From Gymnopilus junonius (Eukaryota > Basidiomycota > Agaricomycetes > Agaricales > Galerinaceae), in contig JADNYJ010000035.1 of NCBI GenBank assembly GCA_015501075.1, forward strand, positions 220,793-284,792: a stretch of DNA of 64,000 bases, in the 5' to 3' direction. The position numbers and the translations under genes were made by a program. Below the pieces are notes generated by a model. The model saw only the letters and a list, made by a program, of their open reading frames with translations, did not search any database and was not told the origin of the DNA. Positions 1 to 13,570 of the stretch are shown piece after piece (the first letter of the stretch is position 1; the number at the start of each line of letters is the position of its first letter).

Positions 1-1763
1 CTTCATCTAACGCCGATGGCCATCCGAGTTCTTTTGGTTATAAAAATGAACAGTTTACGGGTCGGGCGTCTGACATATTCAGAGGAACTTCCATGCTGGG
101 TTCCCCTCCTCCCTATTATTCAGTAGTTGGTGAAGGTTTAAAACAGCAAGAGAATGCTCTGGCAACCGGCCATTCTCAAGTCCAGTCGTCAAGTACAAAC
201 AATTATGGTGGACAGATGTCTACAATGGCAGGTCCGTCGACGTCTACTGGTGATTGGACAAATAGCACCGAGCATAGAACTCCATTGGCGAGAGGAGATT
301 CTACCCTGAGTCAACGAGCACGCATGAGGCCTCCCCTTCCAGCCGGTCCACGCCGCCCGAGTCAAATACAGATGATGGGCAGTTTTCCACCCCAAAGGGA
401 TCGTGCTGGGTCTGTCACTTCTCTCAGCAGCACCACGCACGCTCCCAATCCCTTCGTCCAATCCGTTAGAGCACGCTCGGAAGCTCCTGTTAATTCTCCT
501 AAATTCCAGACACCGCCCCCGAAATGGAGAGGGTATACTATGGAAGCTGCCAAATGGACTTTTACATCGGCTCAGCTTCAAGCCATCGTTTCTCGAGCTA
601 TTCGGCAATCGGCGGAGGCATCTTCAATACGTTTGTTACGTCTGGAAATTCTTGATAACGAAATTCCAGAGGAAATACGACGCCTTGAAGCTCAGCGTAC
701 GGACCTTAAAACACGTTATAAAGTTCTAACGCGGAGGCGTGCCGTGGCTTTTGAAAGTCTCTCATCTTATGTCAGCGGCGTGGAGGAGGAGAACCCGACT
801 TATGCTCTCCGTCTTATTGAAGAACTGAAGGAGTTGGCAGCGGCCCTTGATAAAATAGCAGAGGAATTGCACAGCGTAGATGGCCAACTTGATCACCTTT
901 CTTCCCTCACCCATATCCACACTGGCAGTGCTCTTGCAATGGCACTTCGGAAACTCAACGCCAGCTTCCTGAAACAGGTGGCTGACAATCAGGTGCTCCG
1001 AAACCAGATTCAAGCCCTCGAAGCGGAAAGAGATGAGGCTTGGCAGCAGGCAGAATTTGTGGCTAATGAATATGACCGGCATGTGAGTGGCAGCTTGTCC
1101 TCGAAACGTTCTAGCAGAGTGTCTGCAGTAAGGAAGTCCAGCATCCGGGTATCCAAGGCTGGACTGCGGACTCCCAGCCAGCGGCTGAGCCAAGTTTCTT
1201 CACTTGGTCTTGGGCTCACTCCTTCGAGTGCAAAGAGTCCACTTTTACGCTTAGAACGAATACCCCCAGTCCCCCCTATACCCAAGCGAAGGACACGTGG
1301 CATGTCTGCTGATTCGCCATTAAAAAGTTCTGCGGTATGGATGTATCTTCCTCTATCATGGCCTGTATTCACTTCCTTGACTATCTTTATAGGCTCTGTC
1401 TCCAAGTGGTCTAACGCCAACATCGGAAACCCGAGCACTGATACAGGCTCAAGATGAACTTTATGCCATATTGGGTTTGAACAACCCAGAACGTCCTTTG
1501 CGACGATCTCTGTCTTTCAGCATGTTAACAGAACAGCCACCCGGAATGCCTAGACAGCCCCTCTTATCCCCGAAGCACTCGTCTATGTCTAGCCGTGATC
1601 GACGTTCATCGTTACCCGGAGACAATGCCCTGGCGGAAACATATAATGCCATGGCTGCTGATGTGAGTTTCTCCTATCATTCGCTTGGAATCGTAGCTAA
1701 TGTGCATGTTTACAGCGCAATGCAATGCTGGCTACTATCGACATGCTTTCGAGTACTGATTAA
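1..1763 (+). CDS. Coiled-coil protein of unknown function, 3' part
   Basis: The reading frame is open from the window edge, so the 5' end lies outside. The visible part has a long Ser/Pro/Arg-rich disordered stretch. It is followed by a helical, charged region (about codons 180-340 of the visible part) rich in Leu/Glu/Arg with heptad-like spacing, probably a coiled coil. A second Ser/Arg/Pro-rich tail follows. Two introns join the frames cleanly: 1335-1392 and 1663-1715. The last exon ends with STD and TAA at 1761-1763. The low-complexity flanks with RRSLSF and SPxP motifs suggest phosphorylation sites; that is inference. I do not recognise the family. It faces the cohesin gene tail to tail, about 300 bp away. 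Confidence 0.7.
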
Positions 1764-2061
1764 GGACATTTCACTAAATACACACCCTGCTTAATACCCT
1801 TATATTCTATTATTACCTTTGGATATAAATACCCACATTCATTCCTTTGTTTTTTATTAACCAAGCCCTGTATCGACAATACCAATTTAATCTGAAAAAC
1901 TGTTTCATAGTTAACGTTACGAGCCCATCACATTACACTAATTGGATACAAAAACAGAGCCTTATACACCGACATGGAACGAAAAACATGAGATAAATAA
2001 GTAAAGCAAGGAAAGAAAGCAGAAAGAAATTAAGAATAAAAATGAGAGCAGTCATGACATG
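1764..2061. other. Convergent intergenic spacer
   Basis: This is an AT-rich spacer of about 300 bp between two convergent genes. It presumably holds both 3' UTRs and polyadenylation sites. I see no other feature in it. Confidence 0.5.
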
Positions 2062-5000
2062 TTAATGCCTGATGCGTTTTCGTCGGACTTGTATGTCAGG
2101 TATATCTACTTCTGGTTCAGCACCATCGGCTCCATTCAGTGCAGCTGGCGAATCTGTCTCGTCCTCGTCCCGAGGCCTTTTCAATGCTTTTGGTGTCATG
2201 GTATCATCAGGTTCTTGTTGTGATTCTGAGGGAGTAAGCGATTGCATAGGCGAATCTGCATGTTCTTCAAGTAATACTTCAGGTGTCTTGTGAAGATTAG
2301 CAACCTTTTGAGCTTTTGGAGTCACGGGATTCGCGTCGGGTGAAGGATTAACGGCGACGTCTTCTTCTACAACGGCTGGGTTTCGGCGAGTAATCCTTCG
2401 TGGCTTCGGAAGTGGACGTTCGTCAACGACTTCATCTTGAGTATGCTCGCCTTCAGTGTCCTCTTCACTTGACGCAGCAGCACCAGCCTTTCTCCTTGTC
2501 CTCTTCCCCTTCGCTGATTGGGCTGTCGTATGATAAATACGATCAATGCATGGGAAGCAGGCAAAGATTAGCAGGACTGACCGTTATCCTTAGACATAAT
2601 GGTAGACAACCGCTTCTCATAAGCTCGTTGAGGCTCCCATTGTTTGGACGACGGAGCGATCTCAACCTTGGCCTCGGCAAATGCTTGGTCCATATGTGCT
2701 TTGCTAGAAAGGAAAATAGTATGTTAAATCAAGACGCAGACAATGTTCGAATGACCGATGCTTACAGTTTCAAAGCATCTCGGCTTTGAATTGGGCCGAG
2801 TAAGGGAATTAGCACCCTGAAGAAAGTGATGGCAGATTTGAGCGACTTTTTGTTCTTATTATTTTCATAAGCTGCAATTCGCTTGATGACCCACGAGAGC
2901 AGATTAGTCTGAATGTGTATAATATATTCTGCAGGGAGGCGGCGTAGAACAGTCAGTTGGCTCCCTCGGACAACAAAACAGCCTGCAGCCATCTTGGCCA
3001 GCTGTAAAGAACTAGTCTCATCGCGAATGACTCCATCCAAGACTAAAGTGAAAGCCTAATGATAATATGTCAATTAATGTTTACTGCCAAGGAAGAAGGC
3101 ACACCTCTTGAATCGCTCGAGTTAGTGTTGCCACGATGATATCAGGGTTGTCTTTCATGACATTTTCCTCTCGAAGCACGTCGATTATGACCTTTGAACA
3201 TGTGTCGAATGTTAAGTCAAGTCGTCCATAATGAGCCAGTACAACTGCCCCATGTTGAACGTTGATTGTTCCGGTACGGATAGCTCGTAAGAATGTCGAG
3301 ATTACGTCAATGAAAAGGTACTCTCTTTCTAACACATCTCTCGAGTTCAGATCCGCTAACAATGATAATATTAGAAGGATGCATACAATATTTGAATCGG
3401 GACTCACAATTTATTTTTTCTTCTTCTTCTTCGGATGAGGTTTAGAAGGTTTCGCGGTACTACCTTCCGCTTCTTCGTCTCCTTCGCTGCTGTTGTTATC
3501 ACTATTCTGAGACTGGTCGTCATCGACGTTGTCGTCGAGGAAATCTGCGTATCTCTCAATTTCAGCCTGGATGTAGCCGGCGCAGCGGTGTTGTGTTTCG
3601 TCGTCCAAAGACAAGGCCAAAGAGGCGATCGGCTGGGGCGTTCCATCCAGGGAATATGAATTAGTGGACGAGAAAAGGATGTGGAGGTCAATGAGGTGCT
3701 TGAATGCCTGATAAACGGATATCAACTACACTGTACATGTCAATAGTATCCACCTGTCGTACCGCACGTCTAACTCCTTCCACAGTGTTTGACTGTGTGC
3801 CAATGGCGTATTCGACCAACTTTTCAAGTAAAGATTCTCGTTGCTCCTGGAGGATTTCCTTGTATCGAACGTCTTCTGGAGTCGGCTCCACCTCTGCTGG
3901 AAACCCCTTCGTCTTCCACATTACGTGAAATGTCAAAACATCCAGAGCTTGTTCAATCATCTAAAAAGGATTTAGTGGCATCCAAGCTTTAAAAGTCATA
4001 GAAAACGTACCGATTCTTCTTCCTTGTGGCCTAATCTACCTCGCTCGACAAGAGCGCTGACGATATCCCAGGCGCAACTCTGTTTTCCACCTTCATTCTC
4101 TTCAACCCAAGATGTCATATTTCGAGTGCCGGATAAGATCGAAAGGCGCGTGCACCATGCACTTAAAGCAATAACCTCGTCTTCGGAGAAAGAGGCGACC
4201 TCAATTTCATCTCTCCCCGCAATAGTATCACGAAGCTGAGTCGATAGTTCGTCTTCGAGTTCCAGAACCTTGGCGCTGTTGGTATTTGATAAGCTGGTTG
4301 CCTCCATGAAGTAACGGATGACCGTCATTGCATGCGATAATACTTTGGCTGAAGAATGCGACATGAACTGCTTGATGATATCATCCCATAAGCTTGTGTA
4401 GGCCTATCAAAGTGCAATGTAAGACAACAGGAAGAATGGTTAGGAAGATAGAGACTAACCGCGATCATACGCATTTCTAGGTATAGGTCAAGGTTCATTA
4501 AAGTAGGGATGATGAGGACCTCCGCAATACGGTTTTGGTCTGACTGGTGTTTGATGAACAGACGGGGTAGGCCCTTAATCAAGGCTCGTGTAATATCGTT
4601 GGATACATTCTCTTCCTCTCCCTGAAAATGCCTCATTCAGTTAAACGCCATAGATTGTAGTGAATTTGAAATTGCCTTTTTGCCATTGACAGATTCTTCT
4701 TTCGCTCGCCTGATAGCCGCGACCATGACCTCTAGGAGTGTGCTTTCCTCATTCTCTTCCAATCTCCAGGCATCGTCAACTACAAAATCGTCATTTTGTT
4801 TCTTGCCGTTGGCACGAGCTTTGGGTTTGGGCACCAACCCAAGCTGACTATCGTTCTCTGATGCAGAGTGATCCAGGAGGAGAAGATCGAGGAGGGCCTC
4901 CCAGTCGCCTATTGGCTCGACGTGGTCCCACAGTGCTTCAACTGCCAGCGCCACCCGGCTTCGGTCCTCAGGGCCAATGAGAGCGACTACGTCTCTTCTC

Positions 5001-6882
5001 CTATTGACACGGCGAGACCGCCCATCTCCATCATCGCCTATCTCGGATTCTTCAGTGTCTCCGACCAGTACGTCAAGAGCCTTGGTCCACTTAACAAGGA
5101 GGGAAGCGAGCACCTTGAACCCGATTCGCTCTTTGTCCTTGTCACTTGGCTTATGTTGCCGATTTATTTCTTCTTCTACTTCTTCTTCCCAAACAGCATG
5201 TACAAGGGGACTGACAGCCTTGCGAACTTTCGCTTCTTCATCAAATAGAAGCAAGCATAGCCTCTCTTTCTGCTCCTCTTCCAGAGGAAAATGAGTCTCG
5301 ATGTCACTGAGAACGTGTATGACAGCAACTCGAATAGAAAGGTCGACATCCGAAGTAGCCATTTCAAGAAGACGGGTTCTGAACCGCTCGGTAAAGAGAG
5401 TAAGAGAAGGAATATACTCGGCTTGGTTGTATACTCCAGAGAGTGCCTTGACTGCCTCCAGGCGGACATGGTTGTTGACATCGGACAAAACCCAACCAAC
5501 GTAACGGAGATAGTGGGCGTCGAGGAAGTGTTCAGGGTACTTTCTCAGCCACAAACCAAGAGCGCGGACGCAATCTGCTCGGATATTTGGATCAAGGTCG
5601 CGGAAACGATGAACAAATACGCTGTAACAATCATTAGCGTTAACAAATACAGCATGATTTTGGGGGCCCAACTTACCCGTCCACAAATTCCTTGATGTAG
5701 GCTTTCAACTTGTTCTGCGTTCGCTTGATGCTCTGAGACTTAACTTCCAACTCCTTCAATCGTGCATTGCCCCCCTTTGCGCCCTTACGCTTCTTTTCGC
5801 CCTCTCTCTGGCGTGTTACAACCTCAGCTTCCTTGTCCGTCGCAGCTGCGACATCACAGAGTGCTGTTTCGGCCTCTAGGGCAATGACAGTGGCAGTATG
5901 TCGAAAACTTCTTATCTGGGAAGATGACATGGAAACGACCCATTGCTGTAGTGTCTCCATCATTTGAGTAGAATAGAGCACACCAAGATCAGAAGCAGAG
6001 ATAATAAGCCGTTCTATCCACTCTGAAAGTGACCTGCGGAACCTTTTGAAGACAGGAAGTTTAGAGGTGAGAGGGTAAATAGGGGAATTTTCCTGCAGGA
6101 GGCATAGATCAACGCGTGCTACAATAGAATTTGCGATAACGACATACCTGCTTCAACGATTCTGTAAAATCGTCAAGGGTGCTGACAATACCATCAAAGT
6201 CGAGGGCTTGATCGGCATCAACTGAGTCGTTACAACCACACGAGCGCAAGACGAGATTAATGAGCTCGGCTAGGGCAGCTTCTGGAGACTGTTGGAGAGA
6301 CTCAAGAAAATCTTCCGCACTGGACTGTAGCGGGGATGCGGGATTCATGATAGCGTCTACAGGCATGCTTTAATACAATTACTAGATAGACGATGTAGGC
6401 GCACTCACTAAATAGAGGATTATCGGGGGAAATTTTCGTGTCCTTTGCAACTTGCTCCGCATCATACGCATCATCTCCTCCTTTGGGTTTTCTTCCTCTA
6501 CGTGTTGGCACCTTGGGTGGCTTTGGGGACGTGGCCTTTTCTGTGCGAGGTTTCTTGGTTGATTTGGTCTTGGGAGACGATTTTGACTTTGACATCTTAG
6601 CTGAAGAGTCCTTGGTCTTGCGGCCTCGGGACTCTTCCCTCCATCATCGTTTTCATCCTCCGCGTCGGTTTCTGGTTGATCTGCGTCAACATCTGGATGC
6701 GCGTCCCCCTCAGCGTCGCTGTCATTGCGCTTACGCTTGCGAGTCGCCGGCGCTGGGTGGAAGATGAATACTGCAATAGAAGTACACTAAAGAATAAACA
6801 CACCAGAAGCAAAATGCTGGACTGCCTTTCTGTCTCTCTGGGAACGCCTAGGGGCTGAAGGGGTAGGCTGAGTGTCGGACAT
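2062..6882 (-). CDS. Cohesin subunit SA/STAG (Scc3/Psc3 family)
   Basis: Scc3 binds the Scc1/Rad21 kleisin and DNA and keeps the cohesin ring on chromatin in the nucleus. The stromalin conserved domain is plain at 5686-5400: a FVHRFRDLDPNIRADC start, then LGLWLRKYPEHFLD and YVGWVLSD motifs. HEAT-like helices follow at 5400-2770. The STAG region lies upstream (6366-5680), with AEDFLESLQQSPEAALAEL near its start. The N-terminus (ATG at 6880-6882) and C-terminus (ending RRKRIRH) are basic/acidic and disordered, as usual for the family. Many short introns split the gene; the first (about 48 nt) follows codon 25. The N-terminal frame changes near 6640-6660 without a standard intron (see findings). 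I chose the start because the next exon continues in frame into a Lys/Arg-rich segment. Confidence 0.93.
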
Positions 6883-9583
6883 GGAGGTAAAGGTGTGACA
6901 GTCGCGTCGCGTTGTTTGTCGACCGGTGCTAAAGTCACACATGTAACTCATTGTCACTCTCCCTATACTCGACATTCCATGTTGCTTACCACCAGCTTCA
7001 GCCAAAAACTGTCCTACAGAGGACAGGTTCTGTGAAGACTTTGATTTTGAGAGGAGGTGACCTCCCATTCTCGACGTCCACGACCGTGATTTTCATGGCC
7101 AACGCCGGTCCAGAGCTACCGACAGGCTATGTCCCCAGTCCACTTCTCAGGCATTCCCTCAATGCGCATGCACACCAATTCCAAGAGCTATGTGATTTCA
7201 TCATCTTAAAAGGGAGAACTAGTCTCTTCCGTAAAAAGCTGTGAACAGAAGAAATTTCAAACCAAAAGGTAGTCCTCCGATCTCTGGAGGCACAAGTCGA
7301 TCGGATCGAACTCCATACAGTGAAATCCAGCAGCGCTGTCCTGATTATTGATGTCTTTTCTAGAATCTCCATCAAAAATGTATGCTGCTGCCAGTGACAG
7401 TCGAATGGTTCTCGAATTCTAAAGGACATAAGGTGCTCCTGGAAGCAAAAGATCTCGAAGTAAAACGCCTTCGGAAGGGGAAAAACTGGTCAAGGAATAT
7501 CCCAGCCAAGATCAAATGGTTGTCAATGATCTCGTGTTCGGGAAACTGATGCGCACCGTGCACGGGGTGAATCGTTGTATTATCTATGGACAGAAATTTT
7601 CATTCAACTAACTAACAAATGTTCAAGGCTTTGAAGATGTATGTTTCAAACTTTCCAGAGTCTCTTTGGCTGTACTTATGTGCACAATACTCTGTCAATC
7701 ACCGAACAACATGGGTAGACTTCTATGAACGAACGGTATGGCCCATAAAGCGCGCGCCTCCTTATTACTGCATCTCCCCGAATGAGAACCTTTTCACTGG
7801 AGAAAGGAAGCGTTGTCATTTTGACCTCAGATAACTTGTTGGATTTGGTCTCTAGCAAGGCTGCTGCATTCGTAGTGCTCAAGGTGGCCAACTGCTTACT
7901 TGAGAAGATACAAAGCAGGACAACACCACATTCAAAATATAAATTATGTGGTGAACTTGACACGTCACGGTTTTACTTTCATGCCAAAGCGACATGCGAT
8001 GGGATCGTTCTTCAACGACTGCTACACGAGCTGTACTCCTCTTGTAACATGAAACAAATCACCCTCCTTGGCGCTGAGCCACAGTGTAAACAAAATTTCG
8101 CCGTCCGGTTCTTTTACTTCCACTTGAGCTAAGTAAGAAATCCGACTAGTTTGAAGTTCACCGCTGTTCACAGATTGTGCCGGGTCTACGTATGCATTTC
8201 GAATCCCTGGGCCCTAATCCCCGAGAGCGTCGTGTTCCATTTTTAGCTGGAAAGTTTTCAGAGTCGTGCTCGAAACGAAATTAGATGTGAGGCGGCAGCC
8301 CTTCTCCGATAAAAATTTAAGCCTAAAGCCAACCTAAACTGGAGTTTTCGAAGATTCCTGATTCCTCAGATATTCGTTTCAAAGGCAGAGATTTGGATAA
8401 ATCATTTTCAAGCACGTAGCTGTCACTCAAATATCTTCATGAAGTATATATCTCTATAATTGGGGCGGATGGATGGATCAATCTGGATCTACAGCAGGAA
8501 TGGAACTGGAAGAGCAGGTACATACAAAGGGCCAAGGCACGCCCCGACTGCGCCCCGACATTCTGTTCCGTTACGGTCAAGTACTCCGCATTTGTGCCTG
8601 CCTGATCATGATCCGTCACTTTTCTCGGCTCCTTTTCTGCATACGTAACGCCGCAGGAAGACTCCGTATGTTGCTGCTTGCAGGCTTATAATTATCTGAG
8701 GTCAGTAACTTGGAGGCAGAGTTCTTTGCAGATCCGCTGATAATCATACTTAATAGCAGTGCACTTCACCAAAACATCGTGGATGACGTTCATTCCGATT
8801 CCGAGGACCAGGCGATCTCTGACGGTAGAGGCGATGCCAAGTGCCAAAATTTGCCATTACAAACGTCACCAATCGTTTCATGAGCCTGACAGCCTTTAGG
8901 AATTTTTTCTTTTTCATTAGAGGGCTTGAATGGTCGGACTCCAAGTTTTTCCAGCAGTTGCTCCAGTCAAATGCTCAATTTACCACCTTCGCTATCGGAA
9001 ATATGCTGTGCGAAAGCAGCTTAGTGAGTGCAGGGCGATTGTGAGTCGGTACTTATCGAAATCTAGCGGTGTCTATTTGGAAAGCTTGTGGCTTCTTTTG
9101 CACAGTAGCCAAATATTCAGTCAATGATCCGAGTCATGTAGCATGGGGGACTAAGACTGCCAAAGGTGTGTGGGACGGGCATAGAAGTCTGTTCGAAAGC
9201 CTATTTTAGTGGTTTTACGCACATCACTCACGGACAACCTGAGAAGATTGTTCTGAAATGTCGGTGCCCGGCGTAAACCTTGCTTGCTTGGGCAACGGGT
9301 TCAATCCTCTTGGTGCGTTATTTTTTATAAACTTCCGTCTGGCCAACAGGGGGTTTCTCGTTTGTGGGTTTAGCGCTCATCATGGCTGCCAGATTCTCAA
9401 TTTCGGTAACAAAATGCACGACATCCGAGTACGACAGCTGATGCCGAATCGGAAGGAGCCAATCCAGAAAGGGATGACGATTAGGCCTCCTGTTTATATC
9501 CCTACGATGTCGGGAATTGCAAGCTATAAGTAGCGATGTCGCATATTTTCTCAAATTTAGCGACCGCCACCCTCTGTATCCAA
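6883..9583. other. Weakly coding region, no gene assigned
   Basis: The stretch holds several short open frames but none I can join convincingly. The best run is on the + strand: a possible start at 7095, open text at 7400-7550, and an open frame of about 116 codons ending at 8132. The last reads like a helical protein domain but has in-frame stops before it. It may be a decayed gene or an unusual multi-exon gene. A 91-codon + frame (9258-9533) and an overlapping 78-codon - frame (9318-9554) are equally ambiguous. The cohesin promoter must lie just above 6882. Confidence 0.3.
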
Positions 9584-11123
9584 ATGATGTCCCATCCCCC
9601 TAAAGTTAGGCCTATTTCCTACTCAGAAGCTGTGGAGACCTTCAACAGCCAGGAGGTTCAAACCGACATGAATGATGCGTGTGGCAAGCTTGCTCATGCG
9701 ATGAGCTTGATGATGGAGAAGTTCGACGCAATCACAAAACAAATGCATACCATCGACCTCCTTAGACTCAACGCACCCTTTAAGCCTAAGTGGGACTCGA
9801 TGCGTCAGGTGGGTTGCCCGACTTCCCCCCTTTTTCGTTTCTAACATGTACAGTACCCTGACTCATTGATTTCAAAATCTAGGATTTGGCCGAGATCCTT
9901 TGGCAATTTCGCACGAACTCTGGTGTCATATCCGGGCGGTTGAAATGCGAGTCTTTCCGACTTCCTAGCTACTTTCTATTAAGGGCCGCTCATTTTTTTC
10001 TCTAGTATTTTGTAGCGCTGTCCTTCCTATGGCGGCAAGTATCATGGGTTTAAATTCAGCACGATCCACCCATCACAATGAAAGCCTGCAAGTATTACAA
10101 TCTTACATGTCGGCACGTCCTGAACTGTTCATTTTAGTGCTTTGTGATCTAACAAATATCACAGATTTCTGCAGAACACGCAGCGCTCACCAGATCTCTC
10201 GTTGAGCGGACTGCCCGACTCAGCACTCGACTAAACGCCTTCACAATCGAATTGACTAAGTTTGTCGGTCATAATACAACAGGCGGTCAGCACGAAATGT
10301 GGGACTTAGCGCAGAAGTTATCTGAACTTGATGTTCAAGTACAACAGTAAGTCACTGCCTTATCCTTAGGATAATGACGGACTTATTGACCATTAAATAG
10401 TCTGTTTACCGTGGTACGTTCTACTGAAGCATTACAGTATTCCAATCTCCGCGTCCTAACCTGTCCTTCTTTAGACCAATGAATTATCTAATGTAGACGT
10501 TATGCACCTCCTCTTCACGTCCTCTAGAATGATTTCATATGTTGGTCGTACGCCTGGTAGATCAAATATTACCAGAAGGCATATAGTAAGTGTCCATTCC
10601 TGCTCATGGTCAATCAAAGTCCTAATTTGTTGAGATTTTGGATGGTGACCTCAAAGATATCGGTAGGGCTTATGAAAACACCGATCGTAAGTCACAATTT
10701 CAGAGCTTCCAATGCTTACTCAAATATCGATTTTCGTTAGGTAAAAGAAACGAGGTGGCCCATGCGCAGTATGCCTCGCAGTTGCGCCAAAATCGCACCG
10801 ATCCTCTAGCCATAGCGCAGACAATGGTTTCAACCTATTTCTCAGATCAGACCCTGACTTCCGAATCTGTCCTGGGGTTATTCCTGTCCATATGGTCGCG
10901 ACTGCGGACCGACTGCAGTGAAATATTCCACTGGATCAAAAATCCAAGCCATGTCGTAAGCACGATCGTTTAACGGACTCCATAAGTCCTAAATCTTTAA
11001 TACCAGGCAGTTCCATCCGTCGTCTCATGTTATGTGGAAAGTGGATGTACACTTCACTTGCCCCTCGCAACCGCGCTCGATGTTTATGCCGCCTGGGCTG
11101 ATCCAAACGCGGTACACGGGTAA
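9584..11123 (+). CDS. Unknown multi-exon helical protein
   Basis: I do not recognise this protein, but the exon chain is convincing. Exons join in frame from ATG 9584 (a second ATG follows at once) through MRQ/DLAEILW, a segment beginning ISAEHAALTRS, TNELSNVDVMHLL, ILDGDLKDIGRAY and KRNEVAHAQYAS to TAA at 11121-11123. Introns are about 50-75 nt. One of them (9947-10005) would need a GC donor, and one exon (10401-10413) is only 13 nt. The product is about 330 residues, mostly amphipathic helix, with no clear signal peptide or membrane span. A soluble helical-bundle protein is the most I can infer. Neighbours give no functional hint. Confidence 0.6.
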
Positions 11124-12126
11124 AATATCGGTGGATCATCCTCCTTCGTGACTTTAAGTTTCATACACTCGCTCTCGCTTCTTGCTTTTTCGCATGTATG
11201 GTTGTATTGTTTTTCGTTACCATCCATTAATACAGTTACCTCCATTTGTCCGGATGCCCACAAGGTAGCAGAGTGCTTGCAACTCGTTTCAGACTTATAG
11301 CTTGAATATAGCTTGCGAAATCTCGTCCTACATTGTGAGGCGTCTATGTGTTATTTATGCTATTCTCGTATGTTTCTTTACTACATTTGGTATTGTAGGG
11401 CTTGCGACAGAAAGTGTAGATGGCTATACCTAAAGAAGGGGTACACTTAACGGTCCCGAACCTTTGATCAACAGGAGTGATCCGGTAAGTAAGCTAGTGA
11501 TCTCCTGGAATGTCGGAAGTTTCGGAGGATTTAAGATTTTGAACTGTATGAGCGTGGTACAAGTACAGGCATGTGCCGAAGAGCGCACTCGGCAACGAGA
11601 CTACGATGTATACCATAAGTCTTAAGGACCAGCGTGGACTCCGGAGCATCGTTTTGAGAACAAGGACATCCCGGACGGAAGCTTGCTGAATTTGGTGAGG
11701 TGTGCTCGTCATCGCCGTTTTCCCACGATGGTCATATAATAAGCGCCCGTTGGGAGGGCCAAGGTCAGAAACAGGGAGGATCAAGGCGAAAGGTATAACA
11801 AATCGGACTAAGACATAAGACAGCGGAAAAACCCCGCAGGGTTGTCTTCTGCAAGCACAATATCGCTTCCTAGAACAGGCTTATACTAGCACATGCTCCA
11901 GAATGAGTAGCTGTCGACTGTTCCCACTACCTTTAGGTAGAGGGCCTTGTCCATTTTTCAAAATCGCGTTTTGGCAGGAGATTTTGTGGCTGTGGCGTAA
12001 GTCCGTAAATGGAATCCCTTCCCACGTATCTTGGACCACATTCTCTCTTTTGTTCTTCCATCTCCTCCTTCCTGCTTGTCTTCCTTTTGCTTCTCCCCTC
12101 GTGTCGTCCCTTTACCATTACTGTTG
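11124..12126. other. Intergenic, no supported gene
   Basis: Only short overlapping open frames occur on both strands and none shows intron-consistent extension. I see no tRNA or strong repeat. Confidence 0.4.
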
Positions 12127-13189
12127 ATGACCACCAGGTGTCTACCGTTTATGACCGTGATGCAGCTCAGTCTCGTATCTCTGTCTAGTTTCTCGTACAA
12201 CCCTTGAAAGACGTCGACAACGCTCCTTTCCTGCTCTTATTTCTGTCGACACGTCTCGAGAGCCTCTCGCTTGTCAAATCCCTTTGAACTGTGTGGACTC
12301 GCTTGCGTATGACGTTGTTTTAGGTCGTGACTGGCGAGATTATTGTCGCACCTCGGATTATCGTGCTGATGGCGTCTACCGCAGGAGGTGGCCTTGGCAT
12401 CATTGGTTCAAGACGAAGCGCCTCGAATGCGGAAACGACTCAGGCTCGAGAGTGGAAGCCCGTCAGAATTTCTGCCGATGAATCTCTCTATTTTTCTGCA
12501 TCATCGCTCCACCCCTATCGTCCTCCCACTTGTGAATCTTAATCACCTGGTGCGATTTTCTCACAATTCCTTCTATCTGTTCTTATTTGCTCTTTTTAGT
12601 GTCTTTGTGTAGCGATATTGCTTCGGATGTCTTAGGCAGTGACTCCGTAAGTGCATATCAATCTGGTGACTCGTCATCTTATGATGGTGGATCGTTCCCT
12701 GCTAGACCTATTGATATCCCAACATTTACCTCATGAAAAAGCATCACCAATTACTTCTCCGCTTCCGGAGACTGATGGTGACTTGCTCGCCTTAATAGAG
12801 GACTTGAATAAAACTTTGTCTCTTGCTCTTGCTCATAAACACCACCTTTCCTCCTCTGTGAGAAAAGGTGCAAAAAGTGTGAGCAGAGAACATTTAGGGT
12901 GTCCTTCAATGAAATGTCGGTCTCAACACTTCGTCAGAATGTATCAGCACAATTCAAAGAGTATGGAATTGTAAACCAGCATTGGCAGATCGTTCCGGTA
13001 CGTCTGTATCACGACAGAGACAAGGAATTAACCTCAATGTTATCCAAGGTCAATGCTGACCAAGAATTTATACCGGGTACAATGTCTGATAATTCGTTGT
13101 ATTGCAGTAAAGTAATCAGGATTTACGAATACATCTGCTGTCGAGTCAAGGGAAACAGGTCCTATTCGCATCGGGAGTTAGAGGAATAG
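12127..13189 (+). other. Possible degraded gene with GRDW-like motif
   Basis: Scattered + strand protein-like pieces occur here. One contains DVVLGRDWRDYC (about 12309-12344). Another, ending at 13189, contains VSFNEMSVSTLRQNVSAQF. In-frame stops separate them and I could not build a continuous model. The pieces may be exons of an Agaricomycete-type expanded family or remnants of a mobile gene. The VLGRDW motif is loosely reminiscent of retropepsin-like folds, but that is speculation. Function unknown. Confidence 0.25.
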
Positions 13190-13570
13190 CGGGCTATGCC
13201 GCTAGCGGGCCCTACTGCGTTATTTATCCTTAAATGCAGATGAGATGTACGATTGGACTGCACTTTTTTTATTCACTCTTCAGTTCTAGAGCCTGAACAT
13301 CTGTTCCGTTCTTCCGTCCTAAATATCTAGTATAGTATACAAGAAGCTTGATATAAATGCTATAAAAAGGGGTCCAAGAACTACACTACAAGAACTACAC
13401 TACAAGATCATCAAGAGGATGGCCCACCAATACGAATTTTATTTATTACATGGTATTAAATTTGTCCGTTGTATGACGAGAAAAGAGGATGGAGCTTTGT
13501 TGAACATGAAAGACGACAAACGAGATGAATAAAAAATGCATGGAATCATGTATGTAACGCGATAAAACAA
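13190..13570. other. Spacer with short tandem repeat
   Basis: This spacer lies downstream of the F-box gene. It has two adjacent copies of a 14-bp unit (CAAGAACTACACTA) near 13377-13405. Nothing else is recognised. Confidence 0.4.

Noticed and set aside
11903..12127. 74-codon plus-strand frame with a hydrophobic end, a possible small membrane protein
   Set aside because: An overlapping minus-strand frame is equally long and no start context or splice extension supports either.
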